Assembly (NCBI RefSeq): GCF_023703415.1
Contig: NZ_JAGMTU010000006.1
Span: forward strand, 1 to 64,000
Origin: Microbacterium sp. USTB-Y
GTDB lineage: Bacteria > Actinomycetota > Actinomycetes > Actinomycetales > Microbacteriaceae
DNA length: 64,000 nt
Direction: 5' to 3'
Positions 19,975-28,566 of this stretch are shown here, one piece after another; position 1 is the first letter of the stretch; every line of letters begins with the position of its first letter. The notes below the pieces were generated by a model. The model saw nothing but the letters and a program-made list of their open reading frames with translations, did no database searches and was not told the DNA's origin. The translations under genes were made by a program, and so were the position numbers.

Positions 19975-21390
19975 ATGACCGAAACCAACCTCGTCGGCGA
20001 CCGCATGCTCACGCGCGCGGAGGGGCTGGCCGCGGGCCGCGCGGTCCGGGAGCGCACGCCGCGCGCGGCACTGGCGAAGATCGAGACGTCGGGGCGGGAT
20101 CCGCTGGGCATCCTCGACCGGCAGAACAGCACGCGGCAGCCGGATCTCATCGCCCTCCGCACCGAGCGCATGGCCGCGAACCCGTTCGCCTTCTACCGGG
20201 GGACGGCGGCGCTCATGGCCGCGGATCTGGCCCGGACGCCCCACACGGGGATCCTGGTGCCGTCCTGCGGGGATGCGCACATCGGCAACTTCGGGTTCTT
20301 CGCGTCGCCGCAGCGCACCCTGATGTTCGACCTGAACGACTTCGACGAGGCCGCCTGGGCTCCGTGGGAGTGGGATCTGAAGCGCCTCGTGGCGAGCGTC
20401 GTGATCGGCGCCCGCGAGACCAGGGGGCCGTCTGTCGCGGACGAGGCGGCCCGCCAGTGCGTCCTCGCGTATGCGAGGGCGCTGCGCGCGGGCGTCCGCG
20501 CGGATCCGCTGCAGCGCTACTTCGCGCATTTCGACGCGACCGCGACCAGGGACGGGATCGACGTCGACTCGAAGCGCGCCCTGCAGAAGGCGATCGCCTC
20601 GGCCGAGAAGAGGACGGGGGAGCGCGCCGCGCGCAAGCTCACCGTGCGCGGGGACGACGGGCATCTGCGCTTCATCGAGCAGCCCCCGGTCATGACGCAC
20701 GCCGACCCCTGGATCCGTGAGCTCAGCGACACCGCTTTCGTGCAGTACGCGGCGACGGCCAACGTCGACATCCAGCTGCTGCTGCGGCAGTACCGGGTGC
20801 GCGACGTGGCGCGGCGCGTGGTCGGGGTGGGCAGCGTGGGAACCCGCTGCTACCTGGCGGTGCTCGGCACGGCGGACGCCGAGCCGCTGCTGCTGCAGGT
20901 GAAGGAGGCAGGGCGGAGCGTGCTGGTGGAGTACGGCGGGATCGTGCAGCCCGACGAGCTGCAGCGGCGCGTCGACGAGCGCGGCGAGGGGGCGCGGGTG
21001 GTCGGCATGCAGCGGGTGCTGCAGGCGTTCTCGGATCCCTTCCTCGGACACATCAAGGGCGCCCGCGACGACTACTACGTGCGCCAGTTCCACGACATGA
21101 AAGGCTCGATCGACACCGACGTCATCGAGGACGAGGGGTATCGCGAGTACGCGGTCGCCTGCGCGATCACGCTCGCCCGCGCCCATGCGCAGGCGCCGGC
21201 CGCGGCGCAGATCGCCGGGTACGCGGGCAAGGGGGCGCAGCTCGCCGATACGCTGGTGAGCTGGGCGGGCGCCTACGCCGACCTGGCCGCGGAGGACTAC
21301 CGCGCGTTCGCCGCGCGGGCCGCCGACGCGGCGCCCGATGCCGCACCGAGCACGGCGCAGGATGCTGCGCAGAAGGAGAGCAGATCATGA
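19975..21390 (+). CDS. DUF2252 family protein
   Basis: The 471-residue product matches DUF2252, a family of unknown function with distant protein-kinase-like features. It has [13 protein letters not shown] (about 63-75), the [10 protein letters not shown] loop (about 97-106) and the [20 protein letters not shown] stretch (about 117-136), reminiscent of catalytic and metal-binding loops of aminoglycoside-phosphotransferase-like folds. A GACAAT -10 lies 5 bases before the ATG, so it is probably leaderless. It overlaps the next gene by ATGA. The substrate is unknown. Confidence 0.85.
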   Translation: MTETNLVGDRMLTRAEGLAAGRAVRERTPRAALAKIETSGRDPLGILDRQNSTRQPDLIALRTERMAANPFAFYRGTAALMAADLARTPHTGILVPSCGDAHIGNFGFFASPQRTLMFDLNDFDEAAWAPWEWDLKRLVASVVIGARETRGPSVADEAARQCVLAYARALRAGVRADPLQRYFAHFDATATRDGIDVDSKRALQKAIASAEKRTGERAARKLTVRGDDGHLRFIEQPPVMTHADPWIRELSDTAFVQYAATANVDIQLLLRQYRVRDVARRVVGVGSVGTRCYLAVLGTADAEPLLLQVKEAGRSVLVEYGGIVQPDELQRRVDERGEGARVVGMQRVLQAFSDPFLGHIKGARDDYYVRQFHDMKGSIDTDVIEDEGYREYAVACAITLARAHAQAPAAAQIAGYAGKGAQLADTLVSWAGAYADLAAEDYRAFAARAADAAPDAAPSTAQDAAQKESRS

Positions 21391-22316
21391 AGCAGGTGCG
21401 ATTCGGATCCGGATCCGCCCCCGCCGTCGTCGCCGGGATGATGCGCATCGACGGCCGCACCGACGAGCAGATCCGGGAGCTCTACGACACCGCGCGCGCG
21501 AACGGCATCGACTTCTTCGATCACGCCGACATCTACGGCGGGGCCATGCACGTCTGCGAGGAGCGCTTCGGCGCCGCCCTGGGGCTGTCCGCCGCGGAGC
21601 GCGACGAGATCACGCTGCAGACCAAGTGCGGGATCGTGCCCGCGCAGGGGATGTTCGACTTCTCCTACGAGCACATCGTCCGGCAGGTCGAGGGATCCCT
21701 CGCCGCCCTGCGCACCGACCGGATCGACGTGCTGCTCCTGCACCGCCCGGACGCGCTCGTCGAGCCCGAGGAGGTCGCCCGCGCATTCGACGAGCTGCAC
21801 GCCTCCGGCAAGGTGCGCTCCTTCGGCGTCTCGAACCACACCCCGGGGCAGATCGCCCTGCTGAAGACCGCGGTGACGCAGCCGATCGTCGCGAACCAGC
21901 TGCAGCTGTCGATCACGCACGCGCCGATCATCTCCCAGCCCATCGCGGCGAACATGGCCGCGCTCGACCAGAGCGTGGTGCGGGACGGCGGGGGGATCGT
22001 GGAGTACTGCCGCATCGAGGGCATCACGATCCAGGCCTGGTCGCCGTATCAGGCGGGCTTCTTCACCGGCGTCTTCCTGGACAACCCGGCCTACCCCGAG
22101 CTGAACGCCGCGATCGACCGGATCGCCGCCGCGCACGGCGTGACCCCGACCGGCATCGCCACCGCGTGGATCACCCGGCACCCCGCCGGGATGCAGGTCG
22201 TGCTCGGCACGACGACGCCCGCGCGCGTGCAGGAGGCGGCGGACGGAGCCGACGTCGAGCTCAGCCGCGCGGAATGGTACGAGCTGTTCCGGGCCGCAGG
22301 GCACACGCTGCCCTGA
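21387..22316 (+). CDS. Aldo/keto reductase (YdhF-like)
   Basis: This 309-residue NAD(P)H-dependent oxidoreductase has the TIM-barrel family pattern: FFDHADIYGG with the catalytic Asp and Tyr (about 47-54), LQTKCGI with the lysine (about 80), DVLLLHRPD with the histidine (about 115), and a C-terminal QVVLGTTTPARVQEA cofactor segment. Its start overlaps the DUF2252 stop by four bases, so the two are co-translated. Members of the YdhF group reduce aldehydes or ketones; the substrate is unknown. GGAGAG lies upstream of the ATG. Confidence 0.9.
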   Translation: MKQVRFGSGSAPAVVAGMMRIDGRTDEQIRELYDTARANGIDFFDHADIYGGAMHVCEERFGAALGLSAAERDEITLQTKCGIVPAQGMFDFSYEHIVRQVEGSLAALRTDRIDVLLLHRPDALVEPEEVARAFDELHASGKVRSFGVSNHTPGQIALLKTAVTQPIVANQLQLSITHAPIISQPIAANMAALDQSVVRDGGGIVEYCRIEGITIQAWSPYQAGFFTGVFLDNPAYPELNAAIDRIAAAHGVTPTGIATAWITRHPAGMQVVLGTTTPARVQEAADGADVELSRAEWYELFRAAGHTLP

Positions 22317-22372
22317 CCGCCGTCCGGCGCGCAGCGGACGCAGGATCCCCGCTTCTCTGGCAGGCTGTCGTC

Positions 22373-22741
22373 ATGGGCCTGGTGTTCTCGATCCTCGTGC
22401 TGGTGCTGATGGTCGGCGCGCTCATCGACATCATCACCCGCCGTGACGACCAGGTGAAGCACCTGCCCAAGGTGTTCTGGATCATCCTGGTGATCATCGT
22501 GCCGCTGGCCGGATCCCTCATCTGGTTCCTCGTCGGACGCGAGTACGACGGGGAGGGGATCCGGCTGCCGCGCCCGCGCGAGCGACGCCCTGCATCGCCC
22601 GCGCCGTCAGCGCCCTCGCCTCCCGCGGACACCCGCAGCACCGAGCAGCAGATCGCCGACCTCGACCGCGAGATCGAGGAATGGCGGCTGCGCGCCGAGA
22701 TCGAGAAGCGCAAGAAGCAGGATGGGACGGACGTCGGATGA
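22373..22741 (+). CDS. PLDc_N domain small membrane protein
   Basis: The 122-residue protein starts with two membrane helices of the phospholipase-D-nuclease N-terminal type (about 3-20 and 33-54, with VFWIILVIIVPLAGSLIWFLVGR). A proline-rich linker and a charged coiled-coil-like tail (STEQQIADLDREIEEWRLRAEIEKRKK) follow. It has no catalytic HKD domain. Such proteins are common next to envelope genes and have no assigned role. Its stop overlaps the start of the TIGR01777 epimerase by ATGA. Confidence 0.85.
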   Translation: MGLVFSILVLVLMVGALIDIITRRDDQVKHLPKVFWIILVIIVPLAGSLIWFLVGREYDGEGIRLPRPRERRPASPAPSAPSPPADTRSTEQQIADLDREIEEWRLRAEIEKRKKQDGTDVG

Positions 22742-23727
22742 ACGCGACTCCGCAGCTGGGCCGCGCGGTGATCGGCGGCGGCAGCGGCTACCTCGGCACC
22801 GCGCTGGCGCGAGCCTTGCGGGTCGACGGCTATGAGGTGCGCACGATCGGGCGCACCGGCGCGGACGCGCGCTGGGACGATCCGGCGGGGGTCCTCCGCC
22901 TCGTCGACGGCGCCGACCTCGTGATCGGGCTCGCCGGCCGCCGGATCGACTGCCGGTACACCGACCGCAACCGCGACGAGATCCTGCGCTCCCGCCTGCG
23001 GACCACGCAGGCGCTGCACCGTGCGGTCACCGCGGCGGCGGCTCCTCCGGCGGTGTGGATGAACGGCAGTTCGGCGACGGCGTACCGCTACTCGCTGGTC
23101 TCGCCGCGCACCGAGGCGGATCCGCTCGACGAGAAGGGCTTCTCGCCCGATGTGACCAGGGAGTGGGAGGCCGCGCTGTTCGACGGCGAGACTCCGGGGA
23201 CGCGGCGGATCGCCCTGCGCACCTCGCTGGTGCTCGGCCGGGGCGCACCCGTGATGGACATGCTGCTGCGCCTGGCCCGGCTGGGACTGGGCGGCCCGCA
23301 GTACGACGGCTGGTGGTTCCCGCACCGGCGCTATCGCGGGATCGGCGCCCACCCCACCGAGCCCGACCGCCCCGACTACGAGCACTCCCGGGGCCGGCAG
23401 CGGCTGAGCTGGATGCACGAGCAGGATTTCGTGCAGGCGGTGCGGTTCCTCCGTGACCACGACGAGATCGCGGGTCCCGTGAACATGGCGTCGCCGAATG
23501 CGGTGACCAATATCGAGCTCATGCGCACGCTGCGCCGCGCGGTCCGGGCGCCGTTCGGCCTGCCGGCGCCGCGCTTCGTGCTGGAGCCGGGCATGGCGGT
23601 GCTGCGCACCGAGTCGGAGCTCGTGCTCAAGAGTCGCTGGGTGCTGCCGCAGGTGCTCGAGGACGCCGGGTACGCCTTCCGCTACCCGCAGCTCGCGGGC
23701 GCCGTGCAGGCCATCGTCGGGCGCTGA
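22738..23727 (+). CDS. TIGR01777 family NAD(P)-dependent epimerase-like protein
   Basis: The 329-residue product has the extended SDR nucleotide motif GGGSGYLG (about 13-20), a GLAGRRIDCRYTDRNRDEIL segment typical of TIGR01777 (SulA/YfcH-like) proteins, and a C-terminal DUF1731-like region (LRTESELVLKSRWVLPQVLEDAGYAFRYP). The reaction is unknown for the family. The gene is coupled to the PLDc_N gene by an ATGA overlap. A second, divergent-in-sequence TIGR01777 protein lies just downstream on the other strand, so the two paralogues face each other across a repeat region. Confidence 0.9.
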   Translation: MNATPQLGRAVIGGGSGYLGTALARALRVDGYEVRTIGRTGADARWDDPAGVLRLVDGADLVIGLAGRRIDCRYTDRNRDEILRSRLRTTQALHRAVTAAAAPPAVWMNGSSATAYRYSLVSPRTEADPLDEKGFSPDVTREWEAALFDGETPGTRRIALRTSLVLGRGAPVMDMLLRLARLGLGGPQYDGWWFPHRRYRGIGAHPTEPDRPDYEHSRGRQRLSWMHEQDFVQAVRFLRDHDEIAGPVNMASPNAVTNIELMRTLRRAVRAPFGLPAPRFVLEPGMAVLRTESELVLKSRWVLPQVLEDAGYAFRYPQLAGAVQAIVGR

Positions 23728-23744
23728 CGGGCCGGCCCGATCGC

Positions 23745-23816
23745 TCCGGTCGCAGAACCGTCGTTCCGGTCGCAGAACGGTCGCTCCGGTCGCAGAACGG
23801 TCGCTCCGGTCGCAAA
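23745..23816. repeat. 20-bp tandem repeat, 3.5 copies
   Basis: The unit TCCGGTCGCAGAACGGTCGC is repeated at 23745, 23765 and 23785, with a partial fourth copy at 23805. Only the first copy has mismatches (ACCGTCGT at its end). It fills the gap between the two facing TIGR01777 genes and shows no open reading frame. There is no spacer structure, so it is not a CRISPR array. Confidence 0.9.
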
Positions 23817-23857
23817 AGATGTCGCTGAGCGGCGTCCAGAGCGACAGTTTTTGCGAC
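23809..23857. terminator. Hairpin between convergent genes
   Basis: Arms 23809-23826 and 23840-23857 pair over 18 positions with two mismatches, leaving a 13-base loop. One arm ends in AAAA and the other begins in a TTTTT tract, giving a terminator-like signal in both directions. The rest of the gap to 23948 is built from direct repeats of CGACGGGAGCGGATCCG and related words. Confidence 0.6.
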
Positions 23858-23948
23858 GGGAGCGGATCCGGGTCCGCGACGGGAGGGGCGCGACGGATCC
23901 GGGTCCGCGACGGGAGCGGATCCGGATCCGAGTCAGGGGGGATCGGGG

Positions 23949-24935
23949 TCAGGGCGCGGGGGCGAGGGCGAAGGAGGCGCGGACGGCCTCGTCGAGGGCG
24001 GGGTGCCGGAAGGCGTAGCCCGCGTCGAGCAGCTTCTCCGGGGCGACCCATCGGCTCTTCAGGATCAGCTCGGTCTCGGTGCGGAGCGCGACCGCGCCCA
24101 GCTCCAGCATCCAGCGAGCCGACGGCAGGCCCACCCGCATGCCGAGGGCGCGCCGGATCGTCGCCATGAGCGTGCGGTTGTCGCTCGCCTGCGGCGCGAC
24201 GGCGTTCACGGGGCCCTCCAGCTCGGGGTGCTCCTCGAGGAAGGCGATGATGCCGGCGAGGTCGTCCAGGTGCACCCAGCTGAAACGCTGGAACCCGCCG
24301 CATGCACGGAAGTAGTGCGCCGTTCCCGCGGCTCGCCGGGCGCGGCCGATCGGCCACGGGCCGTCGTGCTGGGTTCCGCCCAGGCCGCACCGGGCGAGCC
24401 GGCGGAGGGTGCCGAGGACGCCGCCGTCGCCGAGCACGATCGCCGTGCGCAGCGCGACCCGTCGCGTGCGCGGGAGGTCGCCGGCGAACAGCTCACGCTC
24501 CCACGCCTTCGCCACCTCGACCGAGAATCCCGTCCCGAGCTCGCCCGTGGACTCGGTCTGCGGGCGGTCCTCCGCGTGCCGGTAGATCGTCGCGGTGGAG
24601 GAGTTGATCCAGAGCGGAGGCGGGGTGACGGCGTTGCGCACCGCGATCCGCAGGGCGGCCGTCGTCTGCTCGCGGGAGCGGAGGATCTCCGCCCGGTTCG
24701 CCGCCGTGTACCGGCAGTTCACGCTCTTCCCGGCCAGGCCGACGACCAGGCTCGCCCCGTCCACGGCGGCGTCGATCCCCGCCTGGTCGTCCCAGGTCAG
24801 GTCGGCGCCGTGCCGGGAGACGGTCACGACCTCGCGCCCCGCCGCACGCCAGCGCCGCTGCAGGTCCTGCCCGATGAACCCCGTCGACCCGCCCAGCACG
24901 ACCCTGCCTCGGGTGCGGCCGTCTTCCTCGTTCAT
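23949..24935 (-). CDS. TIGR01777 family NAD(P)-dependent epimerase-like protein (second copy)
   Basis: This 328-residue paralogue has the nucleotide motif GGSTGFIG (about 14-21), the family segment GLAGKSVNCRYTAANRAEIL and the C-terminal LRTETELILKSRWVAPEKLLDAGYAFRHP. The central region (YFRACGGFQRFSWVHLDD) carries the substrate-side WxH motif. The frame is open further upstream to 25343, but ATG 24935 overlaps the DUF4166 stop as ATGA and gives the standard start. It is the second gene of a DUF4166-TIGR01777 unit. DUF4166 and TIGR01777 domains are fused in some proteins, so they probably act together. Confidence 0.9.
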   Translation of the reverse strand: MNEEDGRTRGRVVLGGSTGFIGQDLQRRWRAAGREVVTVSRHGADLTWDDQAGIDAAVDGASLVVGLAGKSVNCRYTAANRAEILRSREQTTAALRIAVRNAVTPPPLWINSSTATIYRHAEDRPQTESTGELGTGFSVEVAKAWERELFAGDLPRTRRVALRTAIVLGDGGVLGTLRRLARCGLGGTQHDGPWPIGRARRAAGTAHYFRACGGFQRFSWVHLDDLAGIIAFLEEHPELEGPVNAVAPQASDNRTLMATIRRALGMRVGLPSARWMLELGAVALRTETELILKSRWVAPEKLLDAGYAFRHPALDEAVRASFALAPAP

Positions 24936-25561
24936 GCGTCCTCCTCGATCCGGTAGCGGAACGTCCCCGCGTACTCGTGGATCCGCCCGAGCAGTGGCAC
25001 GTCCACGGTCAGGGCCACCCGCTGCAGGCCGGTGGCGTACTCGATGCCGTCGATGAGCCGGATCCGCGGAGCGATGCACGACGGGATCCGGATCCGCAGG
25101 CCTCCCAGGAGCAGCAGCCCGACGCGCGTGCTGCGCAGCTCCAGCGCGCCGTCGGAAGCCGTCGCCCGGAAGACCGCGGCGAGCACCCCGCACTGCCCGA
25201 GGCGGTCCGCGATCCGCCCTCGCGGCAGAGATCGCACGCGATCGCACAGCGTCAGGTCGCCGTGCGGGAGGTGCAGCGTGCGCTCGGCGGATCTGCCTCC
25301 GCCGTCGCGATTGCGCACCGTGAACGGAACGTCCTCGGCCCACCCGGCGTAGACCGCGCCACGACGCTCGAGGAAGCGCAGCAGCGGGCCGAGCAGCACG
25401 CGGACCGCGCGGCTGCGGCAGCCGACCCGCTCGAAGACGCCGTGCCCGACCCCGCCCCGTCCCGAGGGGATCGCCGCGACGTAGGCGCGCATGCGAGGAT
25501 GCAGCCGCTCCGCACGTGCGCCGAGGGCCGCGGCGTAGGGGGAGAGCCGGTCCGGTGTCAT
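24932..25561 (-). CDS. DUF4166 domain protein
   Basis: The 209-residue product matches DUF4166, a family of unknown function. It has the LHPRMRAYV start (about 20-28), the VFERVG segment, the FTVRNRD stretch (about 79-85) and a C-terminal IHEYAGTFRYRI end. In other bacteria this domain is fused to TIGR01777 epimerases; here they are adjacent, overlapping genes. A perfect 10-bp palindrome GAACATGTTC lies 14 bases upstream of the ATG, suggesting control by a TetR-type regulator that is not encoded nearby. Confidence 0.85.
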   Translation of the reverse strand: MTPDRLSPYAAALGARAERLHPRMRAYVAAIPSGRGGVGHGVFERVGCRSRAVRVLLGPLLRFLERRGAVYAGWAEDVPFTVRNRDGGGRSAERTLHLPHGDLTLCDRVRSLPRGRIADRLGQCGVLAAVFRATASDGALELRSTRVGLLLLGGLRIRIPSCIAPRIRLIDGIEYATGLQRVALTVDVPLLGRIHEYAGTFRYRIEEDA

Positions 25562-25575
25562 GCCTTCACAATATC

Positions 25576-25585
25576 GAACATGTTC
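25576..25585. promoter_or_regulatory. Palindromic operator-like site upstream of DUF4166 gene
   Basis: GAACATGTTC is a perfect 10-bp palindrome set in an AT-rich patch, 14 bases before the start codon. The position would block transcription or initiation, and the form is that of a TetR-family operator. No TetR gene lies in the window, so the regulator is unlinked or unknown. Confidence 0.5.
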
Positions 25586-25646
25586 AAAAAAGGCGAATGA
25601 ACGTGGCCCTCGCCCCGTGGCGGGCCGTCGGCGGGGTGGGCGCCGG

Positions 25647-26561
25647 TCAGCTCCCGATCAGGCGCACCAGGCGCTCGTGCCCGGACTCCTCGAGCTCGGC
25701 GATGTCGGCGCGCGACTTCAGGAAGGCGTTGAAGGAGCGGTAGCCCAGGGCCTTCTCGCTGAAGGACGGATCCATGCGCCGCATCTGCGTCTTCACCGCC
25801 GAGCTGTGCAGCCACTCGTCGCCGTCGCTCTTGTCGTGGCCGAGGCGCAGCGCGCGCACGAGCGTCGCCGTGGCCTGCTCCTGATCGTCGGTGGTCGGCT
25901 CGTCCTTCTCCGCGGACGCCCTGGACTCCTTGCGCGCGCCCTGGGACTGCTTGGCGGTGGGCTTCTTCGGCGGGGTCTCGGCCTGGGCGGCGGCGCGCTC
26001 GACACCCGGCAGGGAGTCGTACGCCTCGAACTCGTCGCACGCGGCGGCGAGCGACTTCGCGGTCGAACCGGCGACGCCGACGCCGACCACGTAGCGGCCG
26101 AGGCGCTTGCAGCGCTGGGCGAGCGGCACGTAGTCGCTGTCGCCGGCGACGATCACCACGTGGGTGAGATCGGGGAGGCGGAACATGTCCTCCACCGCAT
26201 CGACGGCGAGGCGGATGTCGGCGCCGTTCTTGGCGTAGGCCGCGGCGGGGAACAGCTGCACGAGGTCGACGGCGCGGGCGACCAGCTGCGAGCGGTACAC
26301 GGCGTTCACGGGCGACGACCAGTCGGCGTACGCGCGGGTGAGCACGAGGGTGCCGAACGACGACGCGTAGTCGATGATCGCGCCGACGTCGATCGTCGCG
26401 GACTTGAGCCGCTCCGCGACCTCGGCGTCGGCGGGGTCGTCCTGGATGCGCTGGCGGTCCTTGCTGTAGGCGTTGCGCCCGTGCACGCGGTCGTACCAGG
26501 AGATGACGATGTTGTCGAAGTCCAGGTAGACGGCGACGCGGGTGTCCTGGGGCTCGGCCAT
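25647..26561 (-). CDS. NYN domain and OST-HTH/LOTUS domain protein
   Basis: Residues about 8-165 form a NYN (PIN-like) nuclease domain with conserved acidic residues in VAVYLDFDNIVIS, in NGADIRLAVDAVEDM and in VIVAGDSDYVPL. After a charged, low-complexity linker (about 185-220), residues about 225-302 form an OST-HTH/LOTUS RNA-binding domain ending in GYRSFNAFLKSRADIAELEESGHERLVRL. The architecture predicts a metal-dependent RNase that is guided by the LOTUS domain. GGAGGAGG precedes the ATG. The target RNA is unknown. Confidence 0.88.
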   Translation of the reverse strand: MAEPQDTRVAVYLDFDNIVISWYDRVHGRNAYSKDRQRIQDDPADAEVAERLKSATIDVGAIIDYASSFGTLVLTRAYADWSSPVNAVYRSQLVARAVDLVQLFPAAAYAKNGADIRLAVDAVEDMFRLPDLTHVVIVAGDSDYVPLAQRCKRLGRYVVGVGVAGSTAKSLAAACDEFEAYDSLPGVERAAAQAETPPKKPTAKQSQGARKESRASAEKDEPTTDDQEQATATLVRALRLGHDKSDGDEWLHSSAVKTQMRRMDPSFSEKALGYRSFNAFLKSRADIAELEESGHERLVRLIGS

Positions 26562-26589
26562 GGGATCCTCCTCCGGAAGGGTCAGGCGG

Positions 26590-27612
26590 TCAGGCGGTCT
26601 CGCCGGGGTAGCGGACGCCGATCTGCGCGCGGATCTCGTCGAGCAGGCCCATGATCGCGACCGACTCCGCGACCGGCAGCAGGTCGCTGTCGAGGGATCC
26701 GTCGGCGATGTGGCGCTCCGCGGCGAGGGCCTGGTACTGCATGCCTCGACCGCCGCCGCGCTCGTCCGAAGTGGTGCGGCCGTCGAACTCCTCCCACACC
26801 GTGCCGTCCGTCGCCACGACGCGGAACGTGGTGGGCGAGTACCAGACCCGGTCGATCTCGATGCGTGCGAGGGTGCCGAGCACCACGGCGGTGTTGGGAC
26901 CGGCCGCGCGCGAGGAGGACAGGGTGGTCGAGATCGCCCCGCCGGCGTGCGTCATGATCGTCGCGACTTCGGCGTCGGCGCCGGTGGAGATCAGCCGCCC
27001 CGTCGCCTGGACGGTCTCGGGTGCGCCGAGCAGGTCGTGGACGAACGAGATCGGATAGATGCCGAGATCGAGCAGCGCGCCGCCGCCGAGCTCCAGAGCG
27101 TTCAGGCGGTGGGCGGGATCCGTGGGCAGCGACTGCGTGTGGTCGGCAGAGACCGCGCGGATCTCGCCGAGCGTGCCGGCCGCGATGATCTCCCTGATCC
27201 GGACCATGTGGGGCAGATACCGCGTCCACATCGCCTCCATGACCAGCAGGCCCTTCTCGCGACCCAGGTCGGCGAGATCCTGCGCCTCGGCGCGATTGAG
27301 GGTGAACGCCTTCTCGACGAGCACATGCTTGCCGTGCTCGAGCGCGAGGCGGGCGTCGTCGTGGTGCATCGGGTGCGGCGTCGCGACGTAGATGATGTCG
27401 ACCTCGGGATCCGCCGCGAGAGCCTCGTAGGAGCCGTGCGCGCGGGCGATGTCGAAGCGGGCGGCGAACGCGTCGGCCGACTCCTGCGATCGGGATCCGA
27501 CGGCGACGAGGTCGAGCCCCGCGGTGCGCAGATCGGCGGCGAAGGCGGCGGCGATGCCGCCGGTGGCGAGGATGCCCCAGCGCAGAGCTGGTTGCGGGGA
27601 GTGGGCGGTCAT
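26590..27612 (-). CDS. Gfo/Idh/MocA family oxidoreductase
   Basis: This 340-residue NAD(P)-dependent dehydrogenase has the Rossmann motif GILATGGIAAAFA (about 13-25), the KHVLVEKAF segment with the conserved EK (about 93-101) and GGGALLDLGIYPI (about 172-184), where the catalytic region lies. Family members act on sugars, inositols or their derivatives. The much longer open frame to 28677 is antisense to the rhodanese gene and is not coding there. A TACGCT -10 box ends 7 bases before the ATG, which indicates a leaderless mRNA. Confidence 0.88.
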   Translation of the reverse strand: MTAHSPQPALRWGILATGGIAAAFAADLRTAGLDLVAVGSRSQESADAFAARFDIARAHGSYEALAADPEVDIIYVATPHPMHHDDARLALEHGKHVLVEKAFTLNRAEAQDLADLGREKGLLVMEAMWTRYLPHMVRIREIIAAGTLGEIRAVSADHTQSLPTDPAHRLNALELGGGALLDLGIYPISFVHDLLGAPETVQATGRLISTGADAEVATIMTHAGGAISTTLSSSRAAGPNTAVVLGTLARIEIDRVWYSPTTFRVVATDGTVWEEFDGRTTSDERGGGRGMQYQALAAERHIADGSLDSDLLPVAESVAIMGLLDEIRAQIGVRYPGETA

Positions 27613-27619
27613 GGGCACA

Positions 27620-27625
27620 AGCGTA
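27620..27625 (-). promoter_or_regulatory. Leaderless-type -10 box of the Gfo/Idh/MocA gene
   Basis: TACGCT on the minus strand is followed by 7 bases and the ATG at 27612. There is no ribosome-binding site. On the other strand, GAGGAT at 27697-27702 stands 6 bases before the rhodanese ATG, so both members of this divergent pair may be leaderless; the second -10 box is weaker. Confidence 0.55.
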
Positions 27626-27708
27626 CGGGCTTCCGATAAGGGGGAGGAATCGTGCGCGCGACATCCGAGGCCCGTGCGGTCCCGTCGCCGGGCTGGGAGG
27701 ATGGGGGC

Positions 27709-28566
27709 ATGGCCGATCTCATCACCGCCGCCGAACTCCGCTCCCTCCTCGACGAGGGCGAGGATCTGCGGATCCTGGACGTGCGCTACCGACTCGGGTT
27801 CACCGACGGGCGGGAGAACTACCGGGCCGGGCACCTCCCCGGGGCGGTGTTCGCCGACCTGGAGGGCGAGCTGGCCGCTCACGGCGCCCCCGCGGACGGG
27901 CGTCACCCGCTGCCGTCCGACGACGAGCTCGAGCAGGCCGCGCGCCGCTGGGGGATCCGTCAGGGGCAGGCGGTCGTGGTGTACGACGACGCGCGCTCGC
28001 TTCCCGCCTCTCGGGCGTGGTGGGCGCTGCGCCGCGCCGGCGTGGCCGACGTGCGCGTGCTCGACGGCGGACTCGGCGCCTGGCGGGCCGCCGGGGGAGC
28101 CGTCGAGGAGGGTGAGGTCGTGGCACCGTCGGGAGACGTCGTGCTCGCCCGCCCGGGAACGGCCGACGTGCTGGATGCCGATCAGGTCGCCGCGTGGACC
28201 GGGGTGCTGCTGGACGCCCGAGCACCCGAGCGGTTCCGCGGCGAGACCGAGCCGATCGATCCGGTCGCCGGGCACATCCCCGGAGCCCGCAACCTGCCGA
28301 TCGCCGAGGTGCTCGACGCCGAGGGGCGGTTCCGCACCCCCGCCGAGATCGAGGCCGCGTTCGAGGCCGTCGGCGCGGGGGAGGAGGTGCCGATCGCGGC
28401 CTATTGCGGATCCGGCGTGACGGCGGCGCAGCTCGCGCTCGCGGGTGCCCTGATCGGCCGCGAGGTGACCGTGTACCCGGGATCGTGGAGCGCCTGGTCG
28501 AACGCGCCGGGGCGCCCGGTCGAACGCGGACCCGTGCCGGCCGAGGCGGATCCGCTGGAGGACTGA
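27709..28566 (+). CDS. Thiosulfate/3-mercaptopyruvate sulfurtransferase (tandem rhodanese)
   Basis: The 285-residue protein has two rhodanese domains: an inactive N-terminal one (about 5-125, no cysteine in the loop) and a catalytic C-terminal one with the active-site loop CGSGVTA and Cys233. It moves a sulfane sulfur to cyanide or thiols. The CGSGV loop is closer to 3-mercaptopyruvate sulfurtransferases than to CRKG-type thiosulfate enzymes. ATG 27709 starts at the domain boundary; an upstream in-frame start at 27652 adds a non-conserved tail. Its 3' end is duplicated just after the stop. Confidence 0.92.
   Translation: MADLITAAELRSLLDEGEDLRILDVRYRLGFTDGRENYRAGHLPGAVFADLEGELAAHGAPADGRHPLPSDDELEQAARRWGIRQGQAVVVYDDARSLPASRAWWALRRAGVADVRVLDGGLGAWRAAGGAVEEGEVVAPSGDVVLARPGTADVLDADQVAAWTGVLLDARAPERFRGETEPIDPVAGHIPGARNLPIAEVLDAEGRFRTPAEIEAAFEAVGAGEEVPIAAYCGSGVTAAQLALAGALIGREVTVYPGSWSAWSNAPGRPVERGPVPAEADPLED

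Noticed and set aside
19857..20171. Longer N-terminus for the amino-acid permease
   Set aside because: It would cover the divergent promoter and start of the DUF2252 gene; ATG 19856 gives the usual hydrophilic tail.
18262..21186. A 974-codon minus-strand open frame across the permease and DUF2252 genes
   Set aside because: It overlaps two real genes in other frames and has an arginine- and proline-rich shadow composition.
23745..23816. Possible CRISPR array
   Set aside because: The 20-bp units are directly adjacent with no spacers, and no cas genes are present.
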